Below are positions 7,642 to 15,360 of a stretch of 64,000 bases of DNA, piece after piece. A program made the translations under genes and the position numbers. This DNA is from Sphingomonas sp. BK580 (GTDB lineage Bacteria > Pseudomonadota > Alphaproteobacteria > Sphingomonadales > Sphingomonadaceae): the NCBI RefSeq assembly GCF_014194975.1, contig NZ_JACIAY010000002.1:434001-498000 (forward strand). The letters are read 5' to 3'. The notes under the pieces are model-generated. The model was not told the origin of the DNA and searched no databases. It saw only the letters and a program-made list of their open reading frames with translations. The first letter of the stretch is position 1. Each line of letters starts with the position of its first letter.

Positions 7642-7678
7642 CCGATCCAACGGATGAGCGATGGCGCGCTTAGAAGGG

Positions 7679-7716
7679 GCTGCGCCGGCATCTTTCGTGA
7701 GGTCCGCCGGCGCAGC
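7679..7716. terminator. Terminator-like inverted repeat between convergent genes
   Basis: GCTGCGCCGGC (7679-7689) pairs perfectly with GCCGGCGCAGC (7706-7716) across a 16-base loop. It lies between the end of the plus-strand gene (7641) and the end of the minus-strand recombinase (7800), as expected for a bidirectional terminator, though there is no clear T-tract. Confidence 0.5.
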
Positions 7717-7799
7717 GTGTCAGCGGTTCAGCTCTGACTTACTCGTCTTTATCGATCACCGGTTAAGGACTCCCTTGCCCAGCTACTGACCGAAGCGGA

Positions 7800-9320
7800 C
7801 TAACTGATTTCGACAGAGCCCGCCGCTCCGCACGATAGGGTGCATCTTCCTGTTCTCAAGTCCACAATGCCGTCGTTGAACATGCGTCGTAGCGCAGCGT
7901 TCGTGTCCGCTCGCCTGCGCGAGGTCGTGAGGCCGGTCTCAGCCGATGTCAGCAAGGTGGAGCAGTCGTTAACTAGGTAGCGGCGCCCGCTCGATGTGAC
8001 CAGGTAATCCGCCAAGCTCGGTGCTTCCCCGGACCTCTCGGGAAAGCGCTTGGCTAAGTCGCTGCTGAGACGATCGTGATGCCATGAGAGTGCCTCGTTG
8101 CCGAGGAGCCGATAAGGAGCGCCGCGGGAATTGCGACAGCCCCGTGGGTCAGCATTTCTGATCCACAGGATGCCCTCAGCAGACCAAGGCCCCAGGCGGG
8201 CCAGCATCGCGCTCTCCAGGGCAGCGTACGAGTACTCAGGAGCGCTGCACCGATGCGCGATGCTGGCGCCTGCGCAGACGAGAACACCTTTCCCTTCCTC
8301 GCCGATGGGCTTGTGTCGGATGTCGGCGCCGCAGTCGGCGCATCGCAGGAGGTTGGCGAAGACGTTGCGTTTCGCGGCGCTCCCTCCGCGGCGGCGATTG
8401 CTACAAATGGACCATACTCGAAGGAAGGTCTCAGGCTCGATGATCCTTGGAAAGTAGCCTGCGACAACGCCGATCGGCAGCCGGTGCTGCACGTTGCGCT
8501 TGTAGACAAACTCATGCAGCGGCAACGCGCCGGTCACGCGACGATTATTGATCAAGGCGGCGATCGTGGTGCGTTCCCAAGGACCGTCGATCCTCCAGCG
8601 AGGCACATTCCCCATGTTGAGCGCCTCTGCGATCAACTGCGGCGGCTGACCCCGCTCTGCATCGCTGAAGATGCGCCTGAGCAACTCGGCTCGCTCAGGA
8701 ACGGGAACGATGCGTCCGTTCTCGAAGGTCAGCCAGTCAGGCAGATTGGTGCTTAGCACTTTTGATTGAACAGCCTCGCGCTTTCGCGTCCATGCCTGTC
8801 GCGCGCGCATGGACTTGATCGCGCTCTCCTCGTTTGCTCGTATGAAGACGATCAGAGCGTAGATGAGACCTAGTGGATCCTCCGACAGGCTCTCCTCTGA
8901 GTAGAGGCGGTTGTCGGCCAGTGAGACAACGTTAATGCCCGAAACCACCAGGTTTGTGAGGATGGCTTGTGCCCGAAGTATGTTGTCGCGGCTGAGCCGA
9001 TCCAGGCTTTCAATGAGCAGGAAGCTGCCCTCGGGTATCTGACCGGTTCGAACGGCTTCAAGGAAGCAAGCCAGCTCGCCATGAGCGGCATTTTTGCCGC
9101 GGAAGCCCGATACGCCTAGATCGCGATAGGTAAGCTCATCGTCCAAGCGCAAGCCGTGTTGCTCAGCGTAGGCCCTCGCCAGAGCGGTCTGTCTGGCAAG
9201 GCTATCGCCGTTCGCTTGAGAGGGGCTGCTAAATCGCTGGTATGAGTACGCCCTGACCGGCGCCTGTTCGACGTGACTCGTCAACCCCATCCTCCGCAGC
9301 TGATTGCTGCTTAGATGCAA
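7800..9320 (-). CDS. Large serine recombinase
   Basis: A 506-residue site-specific recombinase of the large serine type. The resolvase domain contains AYSYQRFSSPSQ with Ser31 as the likely nucleophile and ESLDRLSRD with the conserved arginines (about 105-113). A recombinase domain follows (about 190-300), then a zinc beta-ribbon with CADCGADI and two later Cys. The first codon is TTG at 9320; an ATG at 9290 (MGLTSHVEQ) directly after GGAGG is an alternative. It is the second, unrelated recombinase on the island. It may belong to a nested element or invert or delete a segment; its attachment sites are not visible. Confidence 0.9.
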   Translation of the reverse strand: MHLSSNQLRRMGLTSHVEQAPVRAYSYQRFSSPSQANGDSLARQTALARAYAEQHGLRLDDELTYRDLGVSGFRGKNAAHGELACFLEAVRTGQIPEGSFLLIESLDRLSRDNILRAQAILTNLVVSGINVVSLADNRLYSEESLSEDPLGLIYALIVFIRANEESAIKSMRARQAWTRKREAVQSKVLSTNLPDWLTFENGRIVPVPERAELLRRIFSDAERGQPPQLIAEALNMGNVPRWRIDGPWERTTIAALINNRRVTGALPLHEFVYKRNVQHRLPIGVVAGYFPRIIEPETFLRVWSICSNRRRGGSAAKRNVFANLLRCADCGADIRHKPIGEEGKGVLVCAGASIAHRCSAPEYSYAALESAMLARLGPWSAEGILWIRNADPRGCRNSRGAPYRLLGNEALSWHHDRLSSDLAKRFPERSGEAPSLADYLVTSSGRRYLVNDCSTLLTSAETGLTTSRRRADTNAALRRMFNDGIVDLRTGRCTLSCGAAGSVEIS

Positions 9321-9410
9321 GTTAACCGCCCCCGTTTGGCAATCCCCTTTATGCCACCTTCGTTCCTACCCGCTAGCAAGGCTGTAAGCACGGATCGATG
9401 GGCTGCCTTG

Positions 9411-9629
9411 ATGTTGATCGATGATCCTATTTGCCTCCGTCGCGAGGCCGATCGCTGCCGCCGAATTGCGGTCATGTTCGGACGAGGCCCCGACGCAGAA
9501 CGCCTGCGGCTTGAGGCACTTGAGTGCGAAATGCGAGCTGACAGGATCGTACGACAACGGCGCGATGCGCAGGTCGCGACTCAGGAACTGCGTGCGACGC
9601 GCTTCGCGTTGAGCCGCCGCACCGGCTGA
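9411..9629 (+). CDS. Small helical hypothetical protein
   Basis: A 72-residue, highly charged helical protein: ICLRREADRCRRIAVMFGRGPDAERLRLEALECEMRADRIVRQ. Similar small charged proteins are frequent in sphingomonad genomes. The ATG at 9411 is chosen because the protein-like composition begins there; ATG 9351 or TTG 9315 would add an unlikely hydrophobic tail. No function can be assigned. Confidence 0.5.
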   Translation: MLIDDPICLRREADRCRRIAVMFGRGPDAERLRLEALECEMRADRIVRQRRDAQVATQELRATRFALSRRTG

Positions 9630-9767
9630 ACGCGGCGCAACTCAAGCTTTACGATCCTCTGCAAACAGGCGGACTCAGGAAGGACTCGCTTCAGCGCACT
9701 TGCTGCCCAAGCCTCTAGCTCCGCGCTCCCAGGCGCGCAGGATGCGGAGCCTTTGGGAGCCACATTC

Positions 9768-10289
9768 ATGACCCTCGCCAGCAGCCTTCGCACCTACAGA
9801 CTCACGAACGCCCGTGTCGTAGCGCTCCTAGAGGATGGCGGTGGCGCTGTCGTCGAGACGCGCGACGTCGATTACATGGAGGGCCGCTCGCTCTCGATAT
9901 CTGGCCGCGACGGCGACATCATCCACCTCGCGCCGATCTGGTCGTTCTCGGTGGCTGACTCGAAGGTGCCCGACATGGTCGAGATGTCGCGTGCCCAGAT
10001 CGTCATCGAGGGCGACTGCGACGGCCAGCGTGTCGAGTTGCGTGGCGCCGGCAGCTTCGGCTACACCGACTTGGGCACGTTCGAGGGCGAGTTTCACGCC
10101 GCGCCTACGTTCTTGCTGGAAGAGGAGCCCGACGAGCCGCCTTCAGACGAGCTGCGCAAGAGCGACCTGACGCCGGAAGAATGGGTCGAGCACATGCGGA
10201 CGATCGAGGTCGATGCGCCAGAGCAGTTCAGGCGGGCTCAGTACGGCGTTGGCCTCAGCGATCGTGACACGGACGAGCACGACGACTGA
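9768..10289 (+). CDS. Hypothetical protein
   Basis: A 173-residue protein of unknown function. ATG 9768 has GGGAG eight bases upstream; an earlier TTG at 9753 is less likely. The N-terminal 110 residues look beta-rich (YRLTNARVVALLEDGGGAVV and on), and the C-terminal 60 residues are strongly acidic with several Asp/Glu clusters. It has no signal peptide or membrane segment, so it is probably cytoplasmic. Confidence 0.7.
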   Translation: MTLASSLRTYRLTNARVVALLEDGGGAVVETRDVDYMEGRSLSISGRDGDIIHLAPIWSFSVADSKVPDMVEMSRAQIVIEGDCDGQRVELRGAGSFGYTDLGTFEGEFHAAPTFLLEEEPDEPPSDELRKSDLTPEEWVEHMRTIEVDAPEQFRRAQYGVGLSDRDTDEHDD

Positions 10290-10348
10290 GCCCGGCCAGG
10301 TGCGCACGAAGGATTGATACAGCGGCGCCCGCGAGTCATGCTCCTTGC

Positions 10349-10735
10349 ATGAAGCGGATGGTTCTTGCGGGCGCAGCTAGCCTTTCTCTCGCATGGTTTG
10401 CCGTAAGCGGATGGATCTACATCGAGCGTGGATATTCACTCGCCTTCGCGATGGAAGGCTATCCCGTCGAGATAAAGCACTTCGATTTTCCGGCCTGGCG
10501 CGCAGCCGTTCACCTGCTGCTTTCGGCAGGTGCAATCGCAGCTGTGTTGACGTCGGCATTCAGCCAGCGTTGGGCACCCTCAGTTGCGTGGGCCATTTGG
10601 GTCCTAACAGTAGCGGTCGGATATTATGATGTTGATAGATGGGGGCTTATGGCCTCGCCGACCTCCATCTGGACCGTACTTATTGTGATGCTGGTCGCTA
10701 TTGTTGTTTCTGTGGCCAAAAGGACGCGCGCTTGA
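10349..10735 (+). CDS. Four-helix membrane protein, unknown
   Basis: A 128-residue protein with about four predicted membrane segments: residues 5-26, 50-72, 77-94 and 106-124. The loop between the first two is 25 residues and carries SLAFAMEGYPVEIKHFDFP. It ends with the basic tail KRTRA. No family is recognised. Codon use is less GC-rich than in the chromosome part, in keeping with island origin. Confidence 0.7.
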   Translation: MKRMVLAGAASLSLAWFAVSGWIYIERGYSLAFAMEGYPVEIKHFDFPAWRAAVHLLLSAGAIAAVLTSAFSQRWAPSVAWAIWVLTVAVGYYDVDRWGLMASPTSIWTVLIVMLVAIVVSVAKRTRA

Positions 10736-10800
10736 GAGCAAACACGATGGTCGCGGCTGCATTTGCGGTAAGCTAACCTGCTTGCGTGACGTCGGACACC

Positions 10801-11025
10801 TCACCAGTCTGTGTCGTCGAAGCTCCCTCGCTGCGCCGGCTTCGTCAATCCTGCTTGCGACGGGCAGGCCGACGATGCGCCCCGCTGGTGAGGCCTGTCA
10901 GCCTGCACATGGATGAGTCGGCCGAGACGGTGGGCGAGTAGCGCTCGAGGCGGGCTAGGGATGGTCGACAGCAGAACATGGAGCGGGAGAGCCGAAGCCC
11001 TCCCGTCTGAGTAGCGGGGCCGCAT
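10801..11025 (-). CDS. Last gene of the minus-strand cassette, hypothetical
   Basis: A 74-residue reading frame starting at ATG 11025 in a TGATG overlap with the preceding gene. The composition (Arg, Pro, His and Ser rich; ends SFDDTDW) is not strongly protein-like, and there is no known family. The translational coupling to the upstream gene is the only argument for it. Confidence 0.4.
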   Translation of the reverse strand: MRPRYSDGRASALPLHVLLSTIPSPPRALLAHRLGRLIHVQADRPHQRGASSACPSQAGLTKPAQRGSFDDTDW

Positions 11026-11195
11026 CACCCGTCACCGTGAATGGCGAGTGCGATCCGCGAAGCTCTACCGATGCCGATCAGCATGACACCGAGGTATGCC
11101 ACGCCTGGGCTGCGCTGAAAGGCCAGCAGCAGGAGGATGCCAACGCCGACCAGGGAGGTGAGAGCGGCAAAGCCGATGACGAAGCGAGTGATCAT
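11025..11195 (-). CDS. Small membrane protein
   Basis: A 56-residue protein: ATG at 11195 overlaps the upstream stop (ATGA) and its own stop overlaps the next start. It has one strong membrane helix (about residues 5-26, FVIGFAALTSLVGVGILLLL) and a second weaker one (about 32-47). Such tiny two-helix proteins occur in phage and island cassettes as holin-like or accessory proteins; a function cannot be given from the sequence. Confidence 0.6.
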   Translation of the reverse strand: MITRFVIGFAALTSLVGVGILLLLAFQRSPGVAYLGVMLIGIGRASRIALAIHGDG

Positions 11196-11446
11196 AGCTT
11201 CGGCGCCCCCGTATTTGCCCTCAGGAGGTCAGCCAGCGCGTTTGAGGCGCCCGGCGCGTGCAGGGCGCCTTTGAGCGCGTTCAGCGCCTTGGCGGCCTTC
11301 GTATCGACCGGAGCGGCACGCCCGAGCCACAGGCGCTCGCCCGTGAGCAGGACGGTACCGCCGTGCGCCTGCCACGATGTCAGCCATGCGGCCGCGTCGA
11401 AAGCGGGATCGGTCGAGGCCGCCGCCTTGTCGAGCAGCGCCGTCAT
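11192..11446 (-). CDS. Small hypothetical protein
   Basis: An 84-residue Ala- and Leu-rich helical protein: MTALLDKAAASTDPAFDAAAW near the start and APGASNALADLLRANTG near the end. It sits in the middle of the minus-strand cassette, overlapping both neighbours by four bases (ATGA), so it is likely co-translated. There is no signal sequence and no recognised family. Confidence 0.65.
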   Translation of the reverse strand: MTALLDKAAASTDPAFDAAAWLTSWQAHGGTVLLTGERLWLGRAAPVDTKAAKALNALKGALHAPGASNALADLLRANTGAPKL

Positions 11447-11763
11447 GCGTCACCTCGCCGACGTGAGCTAGAGTGCACCAGCTTCGGACGGCTAGGCCGA
11501 TCGATCAGACGCTCGAGGCGAAGGTCGGCGGCGTCGCTCTTCCGCGCCTGGACCTCGGCCGCTCGCACGTCCTGGTCGATGCCGCTGGCGGGTGAGGGCT
11601 CCCGGCGTTCGTAGCGCTCGACCTCATCCGCTCGGATGCGGATTAGCTTTCCACCGAGCTTGAAATGACGCAGCTCGCCGCTGCGGACCAGCGCGTAGAC
11701 CGTGTCGGTACCACAGCCCCAACGCGCCGCAAGGGTGGCGACGGAGTAGACGGAGACCGTCAT
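11443..11763 (-). CDS. Excisionase-type HTH protein
   Basis: A 106-residue protein with an N-terminal MerR-like/excisionase HTH (HTH_17): VYSVATLAARWGCGTDTVYALVRSGEL (about residues 5-31), then LRHFKLGGKLIRIRADEVERYER. The remaining 50 residues are basic and probably disordered. The ATG at 11763 overlaps the upstream stop; a longer frame to 11949 runs inside the neighbouring gene and is rejected. It is the second AlpA-like protein on the island and may regulate the cassette or act as a recombination directionality factor. Confidence 0.85.
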   Translation of the reverse strand: MTVSVYSVATLAARWGCGTDTVYALVRSGELRHFKLGGKLIRIRADEVERYERREPSPASGIDQDVRAAEVQARKSDAADLRLERLIDRPSRPKLVHSSSRRRGDA

Positions 11764-12434
11764 GCCAGCACCCCCGAAGGCGTGCCGCCCGCCAGCCGGA
11801 TGGCGTCGGCGAGGGTCTGCTTGACGTAGGCGTGATCCCAGCCCGCGATCTCGCCGGTTCCAGTCGGAGAGAACAGCTCGTTGAACTTCCAGGCGAGTGC
11901 TTCCGCATCGGGGGCAGGCATCTGAAGCAGCGCGTCGATCGCGCCACACAGCGCCTCATCCAGCACCATTTCTCGATGGTACGTGGCGTCGATCCCGAAG
12001 CGGTCGCGGTTCGCCTGCTTGGCCGCGTGATAATCGCGCAGCGTCTGGATCTGAGCAAGCGCCTTGGCCTTGTCAGCCTCAAGCGGGAACCAGTTCTCAC
12101 CGACGCTGGCGAACAGGTTGTGCTCAAACTCGTCGGGATCGAGCCGCTCCAGGACGTGGTTCCGGGTATAAGGGAAGAACACCTCCATCGCGACGTTGTC
12201 GCCGCTGGGCTCGTTTGCCAGCCATTCGTCATGCGCTGGTCGGCTCGCGGTTGCCGCCGCATCGACGGCGGCCTCAGCTCGCTCGTACTCGCGCATGGCA
12301 CGCTCCCACGCTGAGCGATCGACAGTGGCGCCCTTAGCCTCGCTGGCGAGGGCGGCGCCCCCGGCAACGATAGCGGCGCCAGCGGCGTATGCGGCAGCCC
12401 CGGTGAGGAGCTGCCGGCGGTTGGTAGCGGCCAT
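11760..12434 (-). CDS. Exported hypothetical protein with a Tat-like signal
   Basis: A 224-residue protein beginning MAATNRRQLLTGAAAYAAG, a twin-arginine-like signal (RRQLL) followed by an Ala-rich hydrophobic stretch ending near ALASEAKG (about residues 30-35). The mature part is helical and acidic. No family is recognised. The start at 12434 leaves one base between it and the preceding stop; the longer frame to 12572 overlaps the small gene upstream and is rejected. Export by Tat would imply folding before transport, perhaps with a cofactor, but none is evident. Confidence 0.7.
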   Translation of the reverse strand: MAATNRRQLLTGAAAYAAGAAIVAGGAALASEAKGATVDRSAWERAMREYERAEAAVDAAATASRPAHDEWLANEPSGDNVAMEVFFPYTRNHVLERLDPDEFEHNLFASVGENWFPLEADKAKALAQIQTLRDYHAAKQANRDRFGIDATYHREMVLDEALCGAIDALLQMPAPDAEALAWKFNELFSPTGTGEIAGWDHAYVKQTLADAIRLAGGTPSGVLA

Positions 12435-12435
12435 G

Positions 12436-12579
12436 TCAGCGACCCTCCACGATCGGAGCGGCGTGCGCTTCGCTGACGACAGCCAGGCCAGCACCCGCAG
12501 CAGCGGCGCCAGCGATGTAGGCGGTGACAATGATGAGGGCGCGTAGAACCGCACGCCCGGACGTGATAGCACGTTCCAT
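12436..12579 (-). CDS. First gene of the cassette, tiny membrane or secreted peptide
   Basis: A 47-residue peptide with ATG at 12579 preceded by AAGGGA at eight bases. It has a basic start (MERAITSGRAVLR), one hydrophobic helix (about residues 14-35) and a possible cleavage region EAHAAP (about 37-42), so it is either a small secreted peptide or a membrane peptide. It is the first of six tightly packed genes on the minus strand (12579 down to 10801). Confidence 0.65.
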   Translation of the reverse strand: MERAITSGRAVLRALIIVTAYIAGAAAAGAGLAVVSEAHAAPIVEGR

Positions 12580-12612
12580 AGTCGTATCCCTTCGACGGAG
12601 GGTCTGCGATCA

Positions 12613-12648
12613 GGCTCGGTGGTGGTGTTGGTAGCACCTCACCGAGCC
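12613..12648 (-). promoter_or_regulatory. Hairpin in the leader of the minus-strand cassette
   Basis: GGCTCGGTG (12613-12621) pairs with CACCGAGCC (12640-12648) in the leader between the predicted promoter and the first gene (12579). A nine-pair stem with an 18-base loop can act as an attenuator or stabilise the message. No riboswitch class is recognised. Confidence 0.4.
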
Positions 12649-12666
12649 GCTTCCGCTTCAAGCGGT

Positions 12667-12701
12667 GATATGAAACATATCGCGCAAGCTGCTTGCGTCA
12701 A
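12667..12701 (-). promoter_or_regulatory. Promoter with two palindromic operators
   Basis: On the minus strand TTGACG (12696-12701) and TATGTT (12674-12679) are 16 bases apart, like a sigma-70 promoter for the cassette. CGCAAGCTGCTTGCG (12683-12697), a 15-base palindrome, fills the spacer, and GATATG-AAA-CATATC (12667-12681) covers the -10 box. The divergent XRE gene begins at 12728, so the likely repressor is encoded next door. Confidence 0.6.
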
Positions 12702-12727
12702 GCCCCTTTCGATATTATTCCTATCGT

Positions 12728-12979
12728 ATGCAATTCAACGATCGCCTGTGTAAGGCCGCGCGAGCACTTCTCGACTGGACCGCTGAGGATCTCGCGAAGG
12801 CCGCGTCCATAGGGGTCGCCACGATCCGTAGGTTTGAGACAGGCGCCGAAATCCGAGCTGAGACGAGCATCGCGATCCAAGGTGCGCTTGAGACCGGCGG
12901 CGTCGAATTTGTAGAGGCTGGCGCAACGATGCGGCCGGGTAAGTCGGCGGCGGGGCCCGGTGTCCGTCTTCGGGCGTGA
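12728..12979 (+). CDS. XRE-family HTH repressor
   Basis: An 83-residue lambda-repressor-type HTH protein: KAARALLDWTAEDLAKAASIG (about residues 9-29) and VATIRRFETGAEIRAETSIAIQ. The pattern 'ARALLDWTxxDLAxxAxIxxxTIRRFE' is typical of a small alphaproteobacterial regulator family, usually transcribed divergently from the genes it controls. Here it faces the minus-strand cassette across the palindromic promoter region, which supports local autoregulation. Confidence 0.85.
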   Translation: MQFNDRLCKAARALLDWTAEDLAKAASIGVATIRRFETGAEIRAETSIAIQGALETGGVEFVEAGATMRPGKSAAGPGVRLRA

Positions 12980-13003
12980 TGCTGCATGCTTGGGGCTACA
13001 TAG

Positions 13004-13411
13004 TTGCTCACCCTACCGGTAGCTCTCGCGCTTGCGCTCGGCTCCATGCAGCCGTCTGCTGAGCCGTTGAAGGGCGAGCTTCAAGCCGCGATCTGGTACG
13101 ATCTCGAAGTTAACTCATGGATCGGCAACGGCAGCTTGCTCGCATCTCTCTGGTATCAGGCAGGAGAGGATGGCGTGCCAGACCTACACATACGTAACTT
13201 GGTCTGTGACGACGGTCGAGGAAAGCGGCGCTGCGCCTTCGACCTCATCAGGGATGGTGGACCTAAGGACGTTCGGGGTCAGACCGCGCCGGATCGTCTA
13301 CGGTGCAGAGCGACCTTCAAACGGCAACACGCCAGCTGGGCGGTCGAACACACACCGCCTCGTGGGCCGGGTCACAGCAGGACCTTGTTGCAGTGCAAGG
13401 AGGGCGCCTGA
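13004..13411 (+). CDS. Secreted hypothetical protein
   Basis: A 135-residue protein with a signal peptide (MLTLPVALALALGSMQPSAE). An in-frame TAG directly precedes the TTG at 13004, so this is the earliest start; an ATG at 13046 would remove the signal. The mature part contains four Cys, including CDDGRGKRRCAFDL, which could form disulphides in the periplasm. It resembles other small sphingomonad secreted proteins in style, but no family is named. Confidence 0.65.
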   Translation: MLTLPVALALALGSMQPSAEPLKGELQAAIWYDLEVNSWIGNGSLLASLWYQAGEDGVPDLHIRNLVCDDGRGKRRCAFDLIRDGGPKDVRGQTAPDRLRCRATFKRQHASWAVEHTPPRGPGHSRTLLQCKEGA

Positions 13412-13484
13412 CTGACGCATATGCTTCTGCGCTGCATAATGGTACGCTCTCGACGTCAACCGGCCAAGTGGAGCGGATGCAGCG

Positions 13485-13802
13485 ATGCTGATGTGGCTCG
13501 TTCTACAAGCGGCCATCGCAGGTCCAGCGCTCGAGAAGCCTCGACCGCCCGCTCGTCCCTGCGAGAGTGTCGCAGCCGGGAGCGAGGTGGTGGTTTGTGG
13601 TCGTGTTCCCGACCAGGAGGCATTCCGGCTGCGAGCGATACCAGAGCGCTATGACTCGAACCCAGCAGCGCTGCCGAAAGCTGAAACCTCGATCCTAGGT
13701 GGTCGTGCGAAGCTCGCTGCGGAGACCGAGCAGGCGGGCGTAGGCGGCTTTGTCAGCAACAGGGGCATGGTGCGGCTCAAGATCCCACTTGGGCGGAGGT
13801 AA
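13485..13802 (+). CDS. Secreted small protein, sphingomonad type
   Basis: A 105-residue exported protein: a short hydrophobic start (MLMWLVLQAAIAGPAL), then a Pro-rich linker, CESVAAGSEVVVCG with two Cys likely forming a disulphide, and RAIPERYD. The C-terminal part, with GVGGFVSNRGMVRLKIPLG, matches a pattern I know from small sphingomonad periplasmic proteins of unknown function. Start at ATG 13485 or 13491. No partner is visible. Confidence 0.7.
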   Translation: MLMWLVLQAAIAGPALEKPRPPARPCESVAAGSEVVVCGRVPDQEAFRLRAIPERYDSNPAALPKAETSILGGRAKLAAETEQAGVGGFVSNRGMVRLKIPLGRR

Positions 13803-13820
13803 CGCGCTGGAGGTGCTGCT

Positions 13821-14381
13821 GTGATACTCAGTTTGAATGGGTGGCCTGGAGTCGGTAAGCATACAGTCGGCATGAAGATTTCCACTCGCCTACATGCGCG
13901 GCTTCTAGACAATCACACGCTGATTAATCCAGCGAAGGCGCTATTCGCGTATGGTAGCCCGGATTACTATGAGCTGATCCAAGGCGTGCGGAAGGCTGCA
14001 TTTCGATCTGCTGCCCGGCTTCCCCGCGATGTGTCGATCATCCTCACCAACGTTTTAGCTTCAGGAGGGCCAAGCGACTACGCATTTGAGCATTGGCAGG
14101 CCATTCGTGCCCTTGCGACCGAGCGGAAGGTTCCTCTTCTATCCGTAACACTGGACTGTGAGCCCGGTGAGCAGGCCCGCAGGATGGTTGCCGCAGACCG
14201 CAAGTCACGGATGAAGATGACGGATCCAAGTGTGATCCAAACGCTGCGAGAGAGCCGAAGATTGTTTGATGACGGAGCCGATCACCGACTCTCGATCGAT
14301 AACACGCGCCTGAGCGCGAGCGGGTGCGCAGACCAAATACTAAGGTGGATTAAGGAAATGGGCGGATTGGGCGATCGGTAG
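13821..14381 (+). CDS. P-loop kinase-like protein
   Basis: A 186-residue nucleotide kinase-like protein with Walker A GWPGVGKHT at residues 7-15 (Lys13), preceded by a beta strand ILSLN. Later parts show DVSIILTNVLA (a Walker B-like strand) and RKSRMKMTDPSVIQTLRESR, which resembles the lid and adenine-binding helices of small-molecule kinases such as the chloramphenicol or shikimate type. The GTG at 13821 follows GGAGGT at six bases. Substrate unknown; a role in resistance or nucleotide modification is possible but not shown. Confidence 0.8.
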   Translation: MILSLNGWPGVGKHTVGMKISTRLHARLLDNHTLINPAKALFAYGSPDYYELIQGVRKAAFRSAARLPRDVSIILTNVLASGGPSDYAFEHWQAIRALATERKVPLLSVTLDCEPGEQARRMVAADRKSRMKMTDPSVIQTLRESRRLFDDGADHRLSIDNTRLSASGCADQILRWIKEMGGLGDR

Positions 14382-14413
14382 TTACCACCTATCCCAAGCT
14401 ATGAAGATGGCAA

Positions 14414-14572
14414 TCAGGCACGTGGCCAGCGAGCGTGTTCAGCAAGCTCCGCGTAGATTGCAGCGCGCTCTAGTAGATGCCGCCGTTCTTCCTCGCTGGT
14501 GGCTTTTTTGGCGGCGGCTAGCGCAGCTTCCGCAAGCGCGACCCAATCTTCAATTGTAGGTTTGTCATTCAT
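14414..14572 (-). CDS. Small helical protein
   Basis: A 52-residue protein: MNDKPTIEDWVALAEAALA followed by helical repeats ending in YAELAEHARWPRA. The pattern, two amphipathic helices with many Ala and Glu, is common among very small proteins of sphingomonads. A CGGGA site lies seven bases before the ATG at 14572; the longer frame to 14632 has no such site. Function unknown. Confidence 0.65.
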   Translation of the reverse strand: MNDKPTIEDWVALAEAALAAAKKATSEEERRHLLERAAIYAELAEHARWPRA

Positions 14573-14677
14573 GCTGCATCCCGGCCGTTGTTTTCCATCG
14601 GACCCGATTGGCTCGAAGCAGCGGTGCGGCACGGCCGCTTAACCTGAGCTAAACGCCGGTGTCCAGATAGGTCCAAA

Positions 14678-14824
14678 ATGACCCGGTTTTCCTACGACGG
14701 TCCAGATGATGGCTTCTCGTTATGGACGCATAACGGCGAGATCCTTGATCCCCATCAATCCAGTCGATTATCGGCGGCGCCCTCATCCACGCCGGGAGGC
14801 TCCGCTCGTTCCATGTTTCGATGA
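14678..14824 (+). CDS. Small hypothetical protein, coupled to the next
   Basis: A 48-residue reading frame beginning MTRFSYDGPDDGFSLWTHNG and ending in an ATGA overlap with the gene at 14821. The N-terminal 30 residues look like a genuine, possibly beta-hairpin, domain; the C-terminal part is Ser- and Ala-rich. A weak AGGT site is placed six bases before the ATG. No family is known. Confidence 0.5.
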   Translation: MTRFSYDGPDDGFSLWTHNGEILDPHQSSRLSAAPSSTPGGSARSMFR

Positions 14825-15123
14825 CCCGTCTTCGGCACTACAGTGTGTTCGGTGGCTCCGACAGCCGGTCAATCGTAAGCGTGTCGCTTGGCGTCACGAC
14901 CATACGCGCGGAAAGCAGGCGCCGCGGCCGGCTTTTACCTTACGAGTATGTCCTCGTGGACGCTCCAGGTGGCACGCAGGCGTTCGTGCCTCGTCGCAAC
15001 TCCGACCTTCTGGCGGCCTTATCCGAGTGCGAGCCCTGTGCTGGTGACCGAGAATGGGAGACGCTGTCGGCTGAAGTGGAACGAAGACGCCTCGTTGCCT
15101 CTTCCGTTTCGGAAACGGTGTAA
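14821..15123 (+). CDS. Hypothetical protein
   Basis: A 100-residue protein starting at ATGA overlap 14821. The first 70 residues are beta-rich (SRSIVSVSLGVTTIRAESRRRGRLLPYEYVLVDAPGG, read in pieces), and the end has an acidic helix with two Cys (CEPCAGDREWETLSAEVERRR). No known family. Its coupling to the small gene upstream supports it. Confidence 0.55.
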   Translation: MTRLRHYSVFGGSDSRSIVSVSLGVTTIRAESRRRGRLLPYEYVLVDAPGGTQAFVPRRNSDLLAALSECEPCAGDREWETLSAEVERRRLVASSVSETV

Positions 15124-15360
15124 CGCCGTTACGTTTGTCACGCGAGGCTCGCGAGTGCAGGTGTCGACGCCTGTCCGCTTCACCGCACTCTTTAGAGATG
15201 GCTCGGACGAGGTGCTCATTCAGGGCGGGCTTGCTCAAGGCCTTGCGGGCGGAGGCTTGGTAGTTACCTCCGTAGCGAAGCACGCTGTGAGGGTGTCAAC
15301 CCGATCGTAAGCTGCCGCTTCCTATGCGCCGCGTGCGTCATAGCAAGGGGTTGTTGGTTG

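Noticed and set aside
15153..15310. A plus-strand frame starting at a GTG after the 14821 gene, about 52 codons
   Set aside because: It is beta-like in places but has no start signal or coupling; too weak to call.
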